A stretch of 35,871 nucleotides of DNA from an uncultured Prevotella sp. (GCA_947169185.1 CAMVOS010000024.1:1-35871); one strand, 5' to 3'; numbered from the stretch's first letter, positions 1-7,583 are shown. Made by a program: numbers and translations. The notes: a model not told the origin generated them from the sequence alone.

Positions 1-241
1 CCTTCCAGTCTACAAAACCTTTAGCAACAGCCTGCTTCAGGGCAGCGTCCAGACCTACCTTATTAATCATACGCAGACCAGCGGCGCTGATCTTCAACTG
101 AATCCAGCAAGCCTCCTCTACATAGTAAAACTTCTTGCTGAACAGGTTTACATCAAAGCTGCGCTTTGTGCGATGCTTTGAGTGAGACACATTATTACCA
201 ATCTGTGCCTTCTTTCCCGTAATCTGACAAATTTTCGACAT
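1..241 (-). CDS. rpmB: 50S ribosomal protein L28 (partial, 3' end outside window)
   Basis: Translating the reverse strand from the ATG at 239-241 gives a protein beginning [20 protein letters not shown], the typical N-terminus of bacterial ribosomal protein L28. The next 60 residues are basic and continue into [17 protein letters not shown], also typical. It is a component of the large ribosomal subunit. Eighty codons are visible and only a few C-terminal residues should be missing beyond the left edge. It lies downstream of pncC with a 118-base spacer that contains its own -7 box, so it can be transcribed independently. Confidence 0.95.
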   Translation of the reverse strand, partial: MSKICQITGKKAQIGNNVSHSKHRTKRSFDVNLFSKKFYYVEEACWIQLKISAAGLRMINKVGLDAALKQAVAKGFVDWK

Positions 242-292
242 TTCTATCTACTTTTTCTTGTTCCTTAATTGTAACTTACTCCAAACAGGGTG

Positions 293-300
293 CAAAGGTA
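293..300 (-). promoter_or_regulatory. Predicted promoter -7 box for rpmB
   Basis: The reverse strand reads TACCTTTG, matching the Bacteroidetes -7 consensus TAnnTTTG. Transcription would begin near 286, giving an rpmB leader of about 45 bases. No good -33 TTTG is seen at the expected distance, so the call rests on the -7 box alone. Confidence 0.55.
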
Positions 301-301
301 C

Positions 302-361
302 AAAAAATATTAAAGATGAAAGATGAAAGATGAAAGATTTCTTTGAATCTTAATATTTTTT
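302..361. repeat. AT-rich inverted repeat enclosing an 8-base tandem repeat
   Basis: A perfect 12-base inverted repeat (AAAAAATATTAA at 302-313, TTAATATTTTTT at 350-361) encloses about three copies of AAAGATGA. The right arm overlaps the pncC stop codon. In the pncC transcript the stem is followed by no long U tract beyond the arm itself, so a terminator role is possible but weak. It belongs to a set of short-period arrays found next to stop codons in this window. Confidence 0.6.
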
Positions 362-869
362 AACCTTCCGACTCTATTTTCTCCTCAGTTTTAAGGAATT
401 CGAGGAACATTTGCATGGCTTTATTCGTTGCAATGGCCAAATTTATGTCGCGTCCGTGGTCCTCTTCGACTTTCATTGTCATCTGTCTCTCAGGAGATCC
501 ACAAGCCAGCCAAATCGTGCCTACGGGAATCTCTTTTGTACCTCCTGTAGGACCAGCGAAACCTGTCGCAGAAATGGCATAATCGGTATTCAGCGCCTTG
601 CAGGCACCTTTCACCATCTGAATGGCAACCTCCTCACAGACAGCCGTTTGTTCTTCCAGCACCTGAGCGCTGACGCCTAACAGCGACTCTTTGATTTCGT
701 TGACATACGAGATGATGCCACCCTTGAAATATTTCGAAGCACCAGGTACGGCAATAATGGCTTCGGCTATGCGTCCACCCGTGCAACTCTCTGCCGTTGA
801 GACGGTTTTCTCCATTTCCCACAGCATCTGACTGACTTCCCTACTGATAATCTTACTTTCAAAATCCAT
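360..869 (-). CDS. pncC: CinA C-terminal family / nicotinamide-nucleotide amidohydrolase
   Basis: The 169-residue protein matches the stand-alone CinA C-terminal domain (PncC), which deamidates nicotinamide mononucleotide in pyridine nucleotide salvage. The signature STAESCTGG occurs at residues 24-32 and holds the serine associated with catalysis. ATGFAGPTGGT and VGTIWLA follow near residues 101-121. The length is normal for the single-domain form, with no N-terminal MoCF domain. The ATG at 869 is 42 bases downstream of tsaD, so the two are probably cotranscribed. The stop codon is embedded in an AT-rich inverted repeat. Confidence 0.9.
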   Translation of the reverse strand: MDFESKIISREVSQMLWEMEKTVSTAESCTGGRIAEAIIAVPGASKYFKGGIISYVNEIKESLLGVSAQVLEEQTAVCEEVAIQMVKGACKALNTDYAISATGFAGPTGGTKEIPVGTIWLACGSPERQMTMKVEEDHGRDINLAIATNKAMQMFLEFLKTEEKIESEG

Positions 870-911
870 ATATTCTTATTTTTCGTTATACCGGTATTAC
901 GTTATATCGCC

Positions 912-1964
912 TCATTTAAACGTCACTTTCGAGAACGCTGGCGCATCAATCGGACAGAACTCCTTGTCCAAATACTTGTAGTAGCCCACGATGCCAATCA
1001 TAGCGGCATTATCCGTCGTATAGCTGAACTTGGGGATGTAGATGGTCCACCCGTAGCGTTTGGCATGATCGTGGAAGGCGTTGCGCAGTCCATTGTTGGC
1101 ACTCACACCGCCTGCAACAGCCACATGTTTGATACCAGTTTGCTTGACAGCCAGCTTCAGTTTCTTCATCAGAATGTCAACAATCGTCCATTCCAACGAG
1201 GCTGCGATGTCCTCCTTGTGATGCTCGATGAAATCGGGGTCTTCCTCCACCCACTTACGCATGTTATAGAGGAACGACGTCTTCAAGCCTGAGAAGCTAT
1301 AGTCGAGTCCTGGAATATGCGGTTCTGCAAACTGGTAGGCCTTAGGATTGCCCTGACGAGCCAACTTGTCGATAATCGGACCACCAGGATAGCCCAGTCC
1401 CATCACCTTCGAGCACTTGTCGATGGCCTCGCCAGCAGCATCGTCGATGGTCTGACCCAACACCTCCATATCGTTGTAGGCGTTCACCTTGACAATCTGC
1501 GAGTTACCGCCACTGACCAACAGACAGAGGAATGGCAACGGAGGAATATTAGAGTATTCTCTCACCTCTCCATCCTCACCTCTCACCTCTTCTTTGATAA
1601 AGTGCGCCATCACGTGTCCCTGCAGGTGGTTGACGTCAATCAGGGGAACACCCAACGAACGGGCGAAACCCTTGGCGAAGTTGACACCCACAAGCAGCGA
1701 ACCCATCAAGCCTGGTCCGCGTGTAAATGCTACTGCTGACAGCTGTTCCTTCTCGATGCCTGCACGCTTGATAGCCTCGTGCACCACAGGCACCACGTTC
1801 TGCTGGTGGGCACGGCTGGCCAGTTCAGGCACCACGCCGCCATACGACTCGTGCACAGCCTGCGATGCCGTCACGTTCGACAGCAGTACGCCATTCTTCA
1901 GCACGGCAGCCGAAGTGTCGTCGCAGCTGGACTCTATTCCTAATATATATATATCTTGCTTCAT
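912..1964 (-). CDS. tsaD: tRNA N6-adenosine threonylcarbamoyltransferase
   Basis: TsaD transfers the threonylcarbamoyl group to A37 of ANN-decoding tRNAs, working with TsaB and TsaE. The 350-residue protein has the N-terminal ASKHA motif GIESSCDDTSAAV (9-21), the metal-binding HxxxH pair H113/H117, LLVSGGNSQIV (148-158) and GGVSANNGLRNAF near the C-terminus. The length is slightly above the usual size. Residues about 125-138 are a charged insert (around EVRGEDGEVRE) encoded by the short repeat CTCACCTCTC, present twice at 1561-1570 and 1575-1584. It lies 48 bases after map and probably shares its transcript. Confidence 0.96.
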   Translation of the reverse strand: MKQDIYILGIESSCDDTSAAVLKNGVLLSNVTASQAVHESYGGVVPELASRAHQQNVVPVVHEAIKRAGIEKEQLSAVAFTRGPGLMGSLLVGVNFAKGFARSLGVPLIDVNHLQGHVMAHFIKEEVRGEDGEVREYSNIPPLPFLCLLVSGGNSQIVKVNAYNDMEVLGQTIDDAAGEAIDKCSKVMGLGYPGGPIIDKLARQGNPKAYQFAEPHIPGLDYSFSGLKTSFLYNMRKWVEEDPDFIEHHKEDIAASLEWTIVDILMKKLKLAVKQTGIKHVAVAGGVSANNGLRNAFHDHAKRYGWTIYIPKFSYTTDNAAMIGIVGYYKYLDKEFCPIDAPAFSKVTFK

Positions 1965-1980
1965 TCTATACTATTACTAG

Positions 1981-2010
1981 GATTTCCTAAGGTTTCCTAG
2001 GATGTCCTAG
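1981..2010. repeat. Ten-base tandem repeat between map and tsaD
   Basis: Three consecutive decamers (GATTTCCTAA, GGTTTCCTAG, GATGTCCTAG) fill the spacer after the map stop codon. Two of them contribute to CCTAGG palindromes. In the sense direction of map and tsaD the unit reads like TAGGAAAC. It resembles other short-period arrays after stop codons in this window. Confidence 0.6.
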
Positions 2011-2012
2011 GC

Positions 2013-2885
2013 CTAATAACTTAAAATCTCCACGCCATGCTCCGTCATCAGCAGCGTGTGCTCCCATTGTGCACTGGGCTTCTCGTCCTCAGAGATGACC
2101 TCCCAGCCCCATGGGTCGTCAGCGTCGATAAACACCTTCCACGTGCCCATGTTAATCATCGGCTCGATGGTAAACACCATACCAGGCACCAGCAGCATAC
2201 CGTTGCCACGCTGGACAAAATGGCACACCTCAGGCTCCTCATGGAAGGCATTGCCTACCCCATGACCACACAGATCACGCACCACACCGTAGTGATATTT
2301 CTTGGCGTGCTTCTCGATGGCCTTGCCGATGTCGTTGACAAAGCCCCAAGGCTTGGCAGCCTCCATACCGATTTCCAGGCACTCCTTGGTGACGCGCACC
2401 AGCTGTTCCTTCTCAGGCGTGGTCTTACCTATTATATACATACGCGAGGCGTCTGCATAATAGCCGTCGAGAATCGTGGTGAAATCGACGTTAATGATGT
2501 CGCCCTCCTCCAGGATATCGTCAGCCTTGGGCACACCGTGACACACCACCTCGTTGATGCTCGTACACACCGACATGGGGAACGGTGGCGTCTCCTCGTC
2601 ACCACCATAGTTCAGGCAGGCAGGAATGGCGTTATGCTTAGCACAGTAGTCGCGACAAATCTGGTCAATCTCCAGCGTCGACATACCTGCATGGATAGCC
2701 TCGCCCACAGCGTCCAACACGCCCGTATTGACGACACCCGCACGACGGATGCCCTCTATCTGTTCAGGGGTCTTAATCAGGTCCGGCGTAGGCACCAGCG
2801 CCCCTTTGTTTTCCAAATACATGATGCGCTTGTCCAGTTCCGTAGGCTGTTCGCCAGCCTTGCAGCGCCATCTTCTTTTTACCAT
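2013..2885 (-). CDS. map: Type I methionine aminopeptidase
   Basis: This metallopeptidase removes the initiator methionine from nascent proteins. Visible family features are INVDFTTILDGYYADASRMY with two metal-binding aspartates, the CGHGVGNAFHEEPEV histidine region, FTIEPMI and the final EHTLLMTEHGV glutamate. The reading frame is open to 2936, but I chose the ATG at 2883-2885 because the -7 box lies at 2906-2913, downstream of the earlier ATG. That gives 290 residues, including an N-terminal extension of about 40 residues (MVKRRWRCKAGEQPTELDKR) before the catalytic domain. It heads the map/tsaD/pncC run. Confidence 0.94.
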   Translation of the reverse strand: MVKRRWRCKAGEQPTELDKRIMYLENKGALVPTPDLIKTPEQIEGIRRAGVVNTGVLDAVGEAIHAGMSTLEIDQICRDYCAKHNAIPACLNYGGDEETPPFPMSVCTSINEVVCHGVPKADDILEEGDIINVDFTTILDGYYADASRMYIIGKTTPEKEQLVRVTKECLEIGMEAAKPWGFVNDIGKAIEKHAKKYHYGVVRDLCGHGVGNAFHEEPEVCHFVQRGNGMLLVPGMVFTIEPMINMGTWKVFIDADDPWGWEVISEDEKPSAQWEHTLLMTEHGVEILSY

Positions 2886-2905
2886 ATTATTATCATTTGA
2901 GTCTG

Positions 2906-2937
2906 CAAAGTTAACACAAACCTCAGACATAACCAAA
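2906..2937 (-). promoter_or_regulatory. Predicted Bacteroidetes promoter for map
   Basis: On the reverse strand the -33 TTTG (2934-2937) is followed after exactly 20 bases by the -7 box TAACTTTG (2906-2913). Transcription would start near 2900, which supports translation from 2885 rather than 2936. Confidence 0.75.
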
Positions 2938-2962
2938 TATATTTGGATTTTTCTATTCCAAA

Positions 2963-2996
2963 TCTGACACTGTCATTTGTCAGAATTGTCAGAAAA
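2963..2996. repeat. 34-base TGACA-rich repeat, copy 1
   Basis: These 34 bases are identical to 7804-7837 in the same orientation. They consist of alternating TGACA and TGTCA motifs at 7-9 base spacing. A degenerate inverted version lies at 7649-7682. This copy sits 10 bases from the 31-base palindrome at 3007-3037 and marks the left side of the accessory module. Confidence 0.9.
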
Positions 2997-3006
2997 CGCA
3001 CAAAAG

Positions 3007-3037
3007 TTACACAAAAGGGACGGTTCTTTTTGTGTAA
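3007..3037. repeat. 31-base interrupted palindrome, copy 1 (inverted core)
   Basis: Perfect 10-base arms TTACACAAAA and TTTTGTGTAA flank an 11-base core, here GGGACGGTTCT. The copies at 6297-6327 and 7618-7648 carry the same arms with the core in the opposite orientation (AGAACCGTCCC). The right arm provides the TTTG used as the -33 element of the next promoter. From memory, cores containing GGGACGGTTC occur in REP-like elements of many bacteria, but I could not check this. Confidence 0.9.
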
Positions 3038-3060
3038 TCAAAAAATAACCGTATCTTTGC
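3029..3060 (+). promoter_or_regulatory. Predicted promoter for the LolA-like gene, -33 inside the palindrome
   Basis: TTTG at 3029-3032 is followed after 20 bases by TATCTTTG at 3053-3060. The -33 element lies within the right arm of the 31-base palindrome. Transcription would start near 3066, leaving a leader of about 22 bases. Confidence 0.7.
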
Positions 3061-3087
3061 AGCGGGATAAACAAACTTGTATAGACT

Positions 3088-3729
3088 ATGAAGCAAATAT
3101 TGATGATTCTGCTGATGCTGCTGAGCACGGTGGCGCAGGCACAGATTCCAGACGAGGTAAAGGATATCCTGAAGAAGTGTGGCGAGAAGAGCCAGTTTTC
3201 GAACGGTTGCGAGATTGATATGAAGCTGCGCGTAAGTGCTGTCATTGCGTCGATGAACGGCACGATGAAGATGTGCAAGAAGGGCGACAAGTCGTTTTCT
3301 GCCGTTAAAATGAAAGTAAAGAGCTACGAGATGTATAGCGAGACTGGCTACGATGGCACGCAGTCGTGGAAATATCATAAAGCTGTTGACGAAGACGAGC
3401 GCGACACACTGACCATCACGAAGGGTCAGACGAAGAAAAAGGAGAAGTTTTCTATCAACATGGGCTTGGACAAGGAGTACAAGAAGGCCAAGCTGAAGAC
3501 GACGGACAAGTTCTACGAGATTACGTTCACAGGACCGCTGAATAAGGACATGCCCAAGAAAAGCATCATCCGCATCGTTAAGGACACGTACATGCTGCAC
3601 GAGTACGAGACCAAAGTCCTCATCGCTTCGGTAAAGATGACGGTGACCAAGATCAAGCTTGGCGTCAGCGACAACGTCTTCGTGCTCGACACCAAGAAAT
3701 ACCCCAATGCAGTGGTAGTGAGGAAGTAA
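3088..3729 (+). CDS. Secreted LolA-like protein of unknown function
   Basis: The 213-residue protein starts with a clear signal peptide (MKQILMILLMLLSTVAQAQ) cleaved near residues 17-19, so it should reach the periplasm. The mature part is rich in lysine and threonine and alternates beta-strand-like segments such as FSAVKMKVKSYEMYSETGYDG and KFYEITFTG. This suggests the half-barrel fold of LolA/LppX-type lipoprotein carriers, and Bacteroidales encode many such proteins. I see no lipobox and no catalytic motif. It is transcribed away from map and towards the PrimPol-helicase gene, from which it is separated by a bidirectional terminator. The LolA resemblance is an inference from the general pattern. 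Confidence 0.75.
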   Translation: MKQILMILLMLLSTVAQAQIPDEVKDILKKCGEKSQFSNGCEIDMKLRVSAVIASMNGTMKMCKKGDKSFSAVKMKVKSYEMYSETGYDGTQSWKYHKAVDEDERDTLTITKGQTKKKEKFSINMGLDKEYKKAKLKTTDKFYEITFTGPLNKDMPKKSIIRIVKDTYMLHEYETKVLIASVKMTVTKIKLGVSDNVFVLDTKKYPNAVVVRK

Positions 3730-3738
3730 AAAAAGATG

Positions 3739-3773
3739 AAGGGGTGGCCGTTTTGGTCACCCCTTCTTCTTTT
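3739..3773. terminator. Bidirectional rho-independent terminator
   Basis: An 11-base-pair stem (AAGGGGTGGCC with GGTCACCCCTT, one G-U wobble) and loop GTTTT at 3739-3765 is followed by a T-rich tail to 3773. An A tract on the left provides a U tract for leftward transcription. It separates the convergent LolA-like and PrimPol-helicase genes. Confidence 0.9.
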
Positions 3774-3776
3774 CCA

Positions 3777-6134
3777 TTACGCTGCGTGTTTCTTATAGTA
3801 GGCTTCTGTCTTGACGTAGATTCCCTGCTCGGCGTTCTCCTCTATCCACCCTCGCTTCTTCCACTGCGACAGCAGGTTGCTGGCGGCTTTGCTGATGTTG
3901 CCGATGGTGGCATTCTGCGCCTTGTAGAGGATTTCGAACTCCTGGCGGGTGAACGAATCGTTCAGCAGCTCCAGCAGACAGGGCACGCCGGGCTTCATCA
4001 CGCGATTGTCCTTGGCCAGCTTGTTGGTAATCTCCTCGCCGAAGAGACACATTTTCACCCACATGTCGTAGTCGAACAGATAGGTGACCAAGTCCTCAAT
4101 CTCCTGACTCCACTTCTTGCCGTTTGCCACGTAGAGGATGATGCTCTTGCGGAAAGCGATTTCCACTGCTCGATACGACAACTGCTCATAGCTCTCGTTG
4201 CCCATCATCAGCGCACGTTCCTCGGCTCGGTCCAACAGGCTTTCAGCCAGCCGTTTGGCCTGCGGACACACGATGGTGCCCTTCACATTCTCCAGTCGAG
4301 CCAGGAAGACAGCCAGCTTCTTGTCGAAAGCCTCGTCATACGGCTTGAACTTCGGACGGCGCTCCACGTCTTCCTTCACGATGGTGCTCAGGCTCAGTCG
4401 TGACAGCGTGCCGTTGTCGATGTTCTTGCCCAGATACATCTTAGCCGTGTTGGGCGTGGTTGAGAATACCATATTCAAGCGCAACGTCGTGCGTGCCTTG
4501 ACACTCTGCGTACCCACACGCTCCTGTCCGTACTTGTCGGTATCGAAGTCGCGACGGATAATCTCAGTGACCTCAGCCATTGAGCCACCAGCCATCTTCT
4601 TCAGCTGCTCCATCTCGTCCATCATGCAGAACAGCGCCTTGTTGCCAGCACGCTCGGCATCGTCCAGACGCTGGGTCAGGGCAGCATTGGTCATGTCGCT
4701 GTCGACCACTTGCACGCAGATGTCTGTCGGACGCTCGGGCTTCTCCTTGTTGGCACCTTTGCAGTTCGTGGCCTCTGCCCATTCACGCTCACGCTGACGG
4801 GCCTGCATGTCACGACGCTCGATGGGTGCAAGGATGCGGTTGATGGGGTCCTTGATGCTCGACTTACCTGCCGACATCGGTGCCACCACACCGTTCAACA
4901 GCGTGCACTCCTCCTGACGACCATTCCAGAACTCTGCCTTCACACCACCCATATAGGTGGCAAAGGCCGAGAACGTTGTGTTGATAATGGAGGGCCAGTA
5001 GCCACGCGGAGCCTTCGACGTGATGAGACGCACGAGGGCTGGCAGACGCTCGGGCATCTGGGGCTGACGCATCAGCGACTGCTCGTCTGTGCCGTTCTCC
5101 ATAGCCTTACGCTTGCGCGCCAGGGTGATGGCTGTCTTCATCTTCGTGTTCATCGTCATCGACTGGTTGCGCTTGCAGGCACTCTGGATGGTGGCATCCA
5201 CACGGTCCTGAGCCTCGCCAAAGTTTGGCAGCACGCTGCGAATCCACTGGGCATCGTCGTTGCAGACGTAGCGCAGATGGCACGCCATCGAGAAGATGAA
5301 CGCGTTGCGCGAGCCATGCTCGGGTGCACCACCCAACTGATCGGCCAGCTCCTCGACGATGTAGCCGTAGGGAATACCTGCGTAGTCCGTGGGATAGTCA
5401 ACCGGTCGAATTTTCGGCTCGTTGGCACTGACAGCAATTTTGCTTTCAGTTTCCGATGTCAATCGATTATTCGATTCACATCCCGATGTCAATCGAATTT
5501 TCGATTCACGTCCATCGATATCCAGTCCACGCTCAGTGTAAGCCTTACGGCGCAGGGCGATTTCCTCGTCACTGAGGCGCATCTGCCACTCAGGGCTAGT
5601 GTAGAGCTGCGAGGCACTGTCGACGATGTAGATCATGCGCTCGGGCGAGCAGCAGTCACTGTCGAAGTCAACACCCAGCGCCTTGCAGTAAGCCTGCTGA
5701 GCCTCCTCGATGGTCATGCCCACAGGAATGCGGATGTCGATGTGCAGCTTCTTCGACGCCGAATACTCCATGTGCAGCAGCATACCCTTCCACACGCCTT
5801 CCTTATTGTTAAGAATGAACGCACGCGTGCGCGCCTGAGCCACCATCGTCTCGTCGTCAATGTCGACGCACGTCTGGAACGTGAACTCCTCGGGCAGAAT
5901 CGAGTCCTGCGCACGATGGTTGTCGCGGAAACGGAAGTAGTGCGGACAGCGGAAGGGCAGCTGGCCCTTCAACCGACGACGCTCGTCCTTGTCCTCCGTC
6001 TGGCGAATCTTGGTTATCAAACTTGCCACCTCGTCAGTCTTGGTGACGTTAACGAACTCCTCGAGGCTAACCTCGAACACTTGTGCCTTGGAGGCACCAA
6101 CCTTGCGGTTGCAACAAATTTTTTTGTAACTCAT
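3777..6134 (-). CDS. PrimPol-helicase fusion (BT4734-like primase N-terminus, DUF3987-like ATPase)
   Basis: The frame is open to 6170, but the -7 box at 6168-6175 favours the ATG at 6132-6134, giving 785 residues. The N-terminal region (about 20-200) fits the BT4734-like archaeo-eukaryotic primase family: CVDIDD gives the DxD pair (D91, D93) and SASKKLHIDI the following histidine motif (H131). A linker (about 208-246) carries four decapeptide repeats. The following region resembles DUF3987 helicase-like ATPases, with an atypical P-loop APMSAGKSS near 417-425 and a Walker B-like ALFCMMDEME near 500-509. The last 70 residues look like a winged helix. It probably primes and unwinds DNA for a mobile replicon or in repair. 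No integrase or transposase lies nearby. Confidence 0.88.
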   Translation of the reverse strand: MSYKKICCNRKVGASKAQVFEVSLEEFVNVTKTDEVASLITKIRQTEDKDERRRLKGQLPFRCPHYFRFRDNHRAQDSILPEEFTFQTCVDIDDETMVAQARTRAFILNNKEGVWKGMLLHMEYSASKKLHIDIRIPVGMTIEEAQQAYCKALGVDFDSDCCSPERMIYIVDSASQLYTSPEWQMRLSDEEIALRRKAYTERGLDIDGRESKIRLTSGCESNNRLTSETESKIAVSANEPKIRPVDYPTDYAGIPYGYIVEELADQLGGAPEHGSRNAFIFSMACHLRYVCNDDAQWIRSVLPNFGEAQDRVDATIQSACKRNQSMTMNTKMKTAITLARKRKAMENGTDEQSLMRQPQMPERLPALVRLITSKAPRGYWPSIINTTFSAFATYMGGVKAEFWNGRQEECTLLNGVVAPMSAGKSSIKDPINRILAPIERRDMQARQREREWAEATNCKGANKEKPERPTDICVQVVDSDMTNAALTQRLDDAERAGNKALFCMMDEMEQLKKMAGGSMAEVTEIIRRDFDTDKYGQERVGTQSVKARTTLRLNMVFSTTPNTAKMYLGKNIDNGTLSRLSLSTIVKEDVERRPKFKPYDEAFDKKLAVFLARLENVKGTIVCPQAKRLAESLLDRAEERALMMGNESYEQLSYRAVEIAFRKSIILYVANGKKWSQEIEDLVTYLFDYDMWVKMCLFGEEITNKLAKDNRVMKPGVPCLLELLNDSFTRQEFEILYKAQNATIGNISKAASNLLSQWKKRGWIEENAEQGIYVKTEAYYKKHAA
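5394..5513. repeat. 30-base tandem repeat in the linker of the PrimPol-helicase gene
   Basis: Two nearly identical 30-base units (5454-5483 and 5484-5513, three mismatches) are followed to the left by two more diverged units of the same period. They encode decapeptides of the form ESKIRLTSG, ESNNRLTSE, ESKIAVSAN and EPKIRPVDY. The array keeps the reading frame and lies between the primase-like and helicase-like parts. Confidence 0.85.
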
Positions 6135-6167
6135 AAGCTTTATGCCGAAAATTTGATCTCGGCACAG

Positions 6168-6175
6168 CAAAGTTA
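6168..6175 (-). promoter_or_regulatory. Predicted promoter -7 box for the PrimPol-helicase gene
   Basis: The reverse strand reads TAACTTTG, matching TAnnTTTG. The first in-frame ATG (6170) lies inside the box, so the ATG at 6134 is preferred, with a leader of about 28 bases. The -33 region is weak (CTTTC). Confidence 0.6.
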
Positions 6176-6210
6176 CTATATAAAATATGGTATAGAAAGC
6201 CTTTTACCCC

Positions 6211-6295
6211 GTCGGAAAAGAGTTGGGCAGCATGTCGGAAAATGTCGGAAAAACCTCGGGAATCATCGGAACCCCCTCGGCACTATCTTGGAAAA
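6211..6295. repeat. Helically spaced TCGG(A) array upstream of the PrimPol-helicase promoter
   Basis: Eight related units start at 6211, 6222, 6234, 6244, 6255, 6265, 6276 and 6287, spaced 10-12 bases apart. Three are exactly GTCGGAAAA (6211, 6234, 6244). Others are CTCGGGAAT, ATCGGAACC and CTCGGCACT, while GTTGGGCAG and CTTGGAAAA are degenerate. The spacing is close to one DNA turn, as in phased protein-binding sites or replication iterons. The array lies between the stop of the upstream gene and the predicted promoter. Confidence 0.75.
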
Positions 6296-6296
6296 A

Positions 6297-6327
6297 TTAC
6301 ACAAAAAGAACCGTCCCTTTTGTGTAA
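6297..6327. repeat. 31-base interrupted palindrome, copy 2
   Basis: The arms TTACACAAAA and TTTTGTGTAA flank the core AGAACCGTCCC, identical to the copy at 7618-7648. It starts three bases after the stop codon of the upstream gene at 6330. In that gene's transcript it would form a hairpin followed by a short U run, so it may also act as a terminator. Confidence 0.9.
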
Positions 6328-6329
6328 TT

Positions 6330-6947
6330 TTAGAACTCAGCGCGGATGGTACGGGTGAGAACGGGTGCGAACTCGAGGGCAATCTGGGCGCAGATGGTAC
6401 GCTCGGCGGCAAGTGTGGGATTGAGATAGTTCGATGGCCATTGCGACCAGGAATCCTCTTGGCCCATCAGGTATTCGTAGTCGCCATGCTTGCGAACGGT
6501 GTCGCGCCCTTTGTTTGGAATCATCGAGCAGATGATGGCATCGAAGCGGTTTGGTGTTATTTTGAAGAGGATGAGTTCGTCGGTCATGACGCGCATGACG
6601 TGCGCCCACGTCCAATTCTCTTGTTTCGTGGCGATGACATTGTCAATCTTGCGAATGATGTCAATGAGCTGACGTGCTATTTCAGGCTGTCGATAGCGTG
6701 GCATGAAGTCGCGCGGCATTTTCTGAGGATCAATCTCCTGACCATCGCGCAGCCGTTTCAACAGTTGGCGGGCTTCTTCTTCGCAGCCCCGTTCTTCGCC
6801 CCACCGCTCAATCAGCTCGATGTATGGACGGCGCTGGGCAGGCGTAGCCTTCGACTGCGCTATGCTCAGAATGTACTCAACGGGTATGGGCTCAATCCCT
6901 GTCAGACTTGTCTCCATGTGCGAATCCTTCAATCCCTTGTTTGGCAT
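6330..6947 (-). CDS. Uncharacterised protein in the PrimPol-helicase module
   Basis: I do not recognise this 205-residue soluble protein. It has no signal peptide or membrane segment. The N-terminal half is helical and charged (GEERGCEEEARQLLKRLRDG), and the rest contains tryptophan-rich stretches such as ENWTWAHVMRVMTDEL and DSWSQWPSNYLNP. The ATG at 6947 overlaps the upstream gene by 56 bases. A second ATG at 6917 would reduce the overlap to 26, and either arrangement suggests translational coupling. It is followed three bases later by the 31-base palindrome. The context suggests a role with the PrimPol-helicase, but nothing in the sequence names it. Confidence 0.7.
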   Translation of the reverse strand: MPNKGLKDSHMETSLTGIEPIPVEYILSIAQSKATPAQRRPYIELIERWGEERGCEEEARQLLKRLRDGQEIDPQKMPRDFMPRYRQPEIARQLIDIIRKIDNVIATKQENWTWAHVMRVMTDELILFKITPNRFDAIICSMIPNKGRDTVRKHGDYEYLMGQEDSWSQWPSNYLNPTLAAERTICAQIALEFAPVLTRTIRAEF

Positions 6948-7578
6948 TCAACCGATTGACAACTTCCGTCAAATCTATATCATCTGAGATGAAGCGTACA
7001 GTAATTAGGTCAGAAAAGTAAGTCTGATACACACTCAGCTGATAGCTCAGGTCGTGATAGATTTCGTCGCGAGTACCCTCTGACTGGAAATAGAAACCAC
7101 CCCAGCGATTGCTACGGACACGATAGACGGAATCGGGTTTACCGAAGCCCCTCATACACCATGTGTCAAGTGTGGCTTCAAAATCGTAAACCTGTACTTC
7201 GTCACCCGTTTCTTTGTTCTTCTCCGTGGGCAAAACAATCTTACAACCCAGCAGCTTCATGCGCTCCAGGATGTATTCAGCACCTGCAGGCTCCAACTGT
7301 TGGAAGTCGTACTCGATGATCTTGGCCACCCAGTAGAGGTTGGTGCCCTCTGGCGGACAGAGTACACGACAGTCGTGCAGCTCGGCATAGTCAATGAGCG
7401 TGCCTGCAGGAAATTCCTCACCTTCGTCGATAACGGGGTACGAAGCAGCGTCCATGATGCCCACTCCAGCCTCCTCATCGTCGTTCCACGTCATCAGTGT
7501 GGCCACGTGGCGACCTATCTTGCCCCCAGCGTAAATCACGTTGTAGGGCGCATCCAGTTTCATTAGTTTCGAATTCAT
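6892..7578 (-). CDS. Uncharacterised protein, first gene of a two-gene unit
   Basis: I do not recognise this 228-residue protein. It appears cytosolic and acidic, with no signal peptide or membrane segment. Segments such as YAGGKIGRHVATLMTW near the start and SVYRVRSNRWGGFYFQSEG near residue 150 look like mixed alpha/beta structure. A good promoter ends at 7584, so a start at 7578 would be nearly leaderless. The ATG at 7563 (223 residues) is an equally plausible start. Its 3' end overlaps the next gene, forming a short operon bounded by two copies of the 31-base palindrome. Confidence 0.7.
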   Translation of the reverse strand: MNSKLMKLDAPYNVIYAGGKIGRHVATLMTWNDDEEAGVGIMDAASYPVIDEGEEFPAGTLIDYAELHDCRVLCPPEGTNLYWVAKIIEYDFQQLEPAGAEYILERMKLLGCKIVLPTEKNKETGDEVQVYDFEATLDTWCMRGFGKPDSVYRVRSNRWGGFYFQSEGTRDEIYHDLSYQLSVYQTYFSDLITVRFISDDIDLTEVVNRLNAKQGIEGFAHGDKSDRD

Positions 7579-7583
7579 ACTTG

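Noticed and set aside
2886..2936. Seventeen extra N-terminal codons of methionine aminopeptidase
   Set aside because: A strong promoter (2906-2937) overlaps them, so they would not be transcribed.
4710..6959. 749-codon open frame on the forward strand opposite the PrimPol-helicase and adjacent gene
   Set aside because: It spans two well-supported reverse-strand genes, including clear motifs of the PrimPol-helicase, crosses their spacer, and encodes a histidine/leucine-rich sequence without domains. It is a shadow of codon bias.
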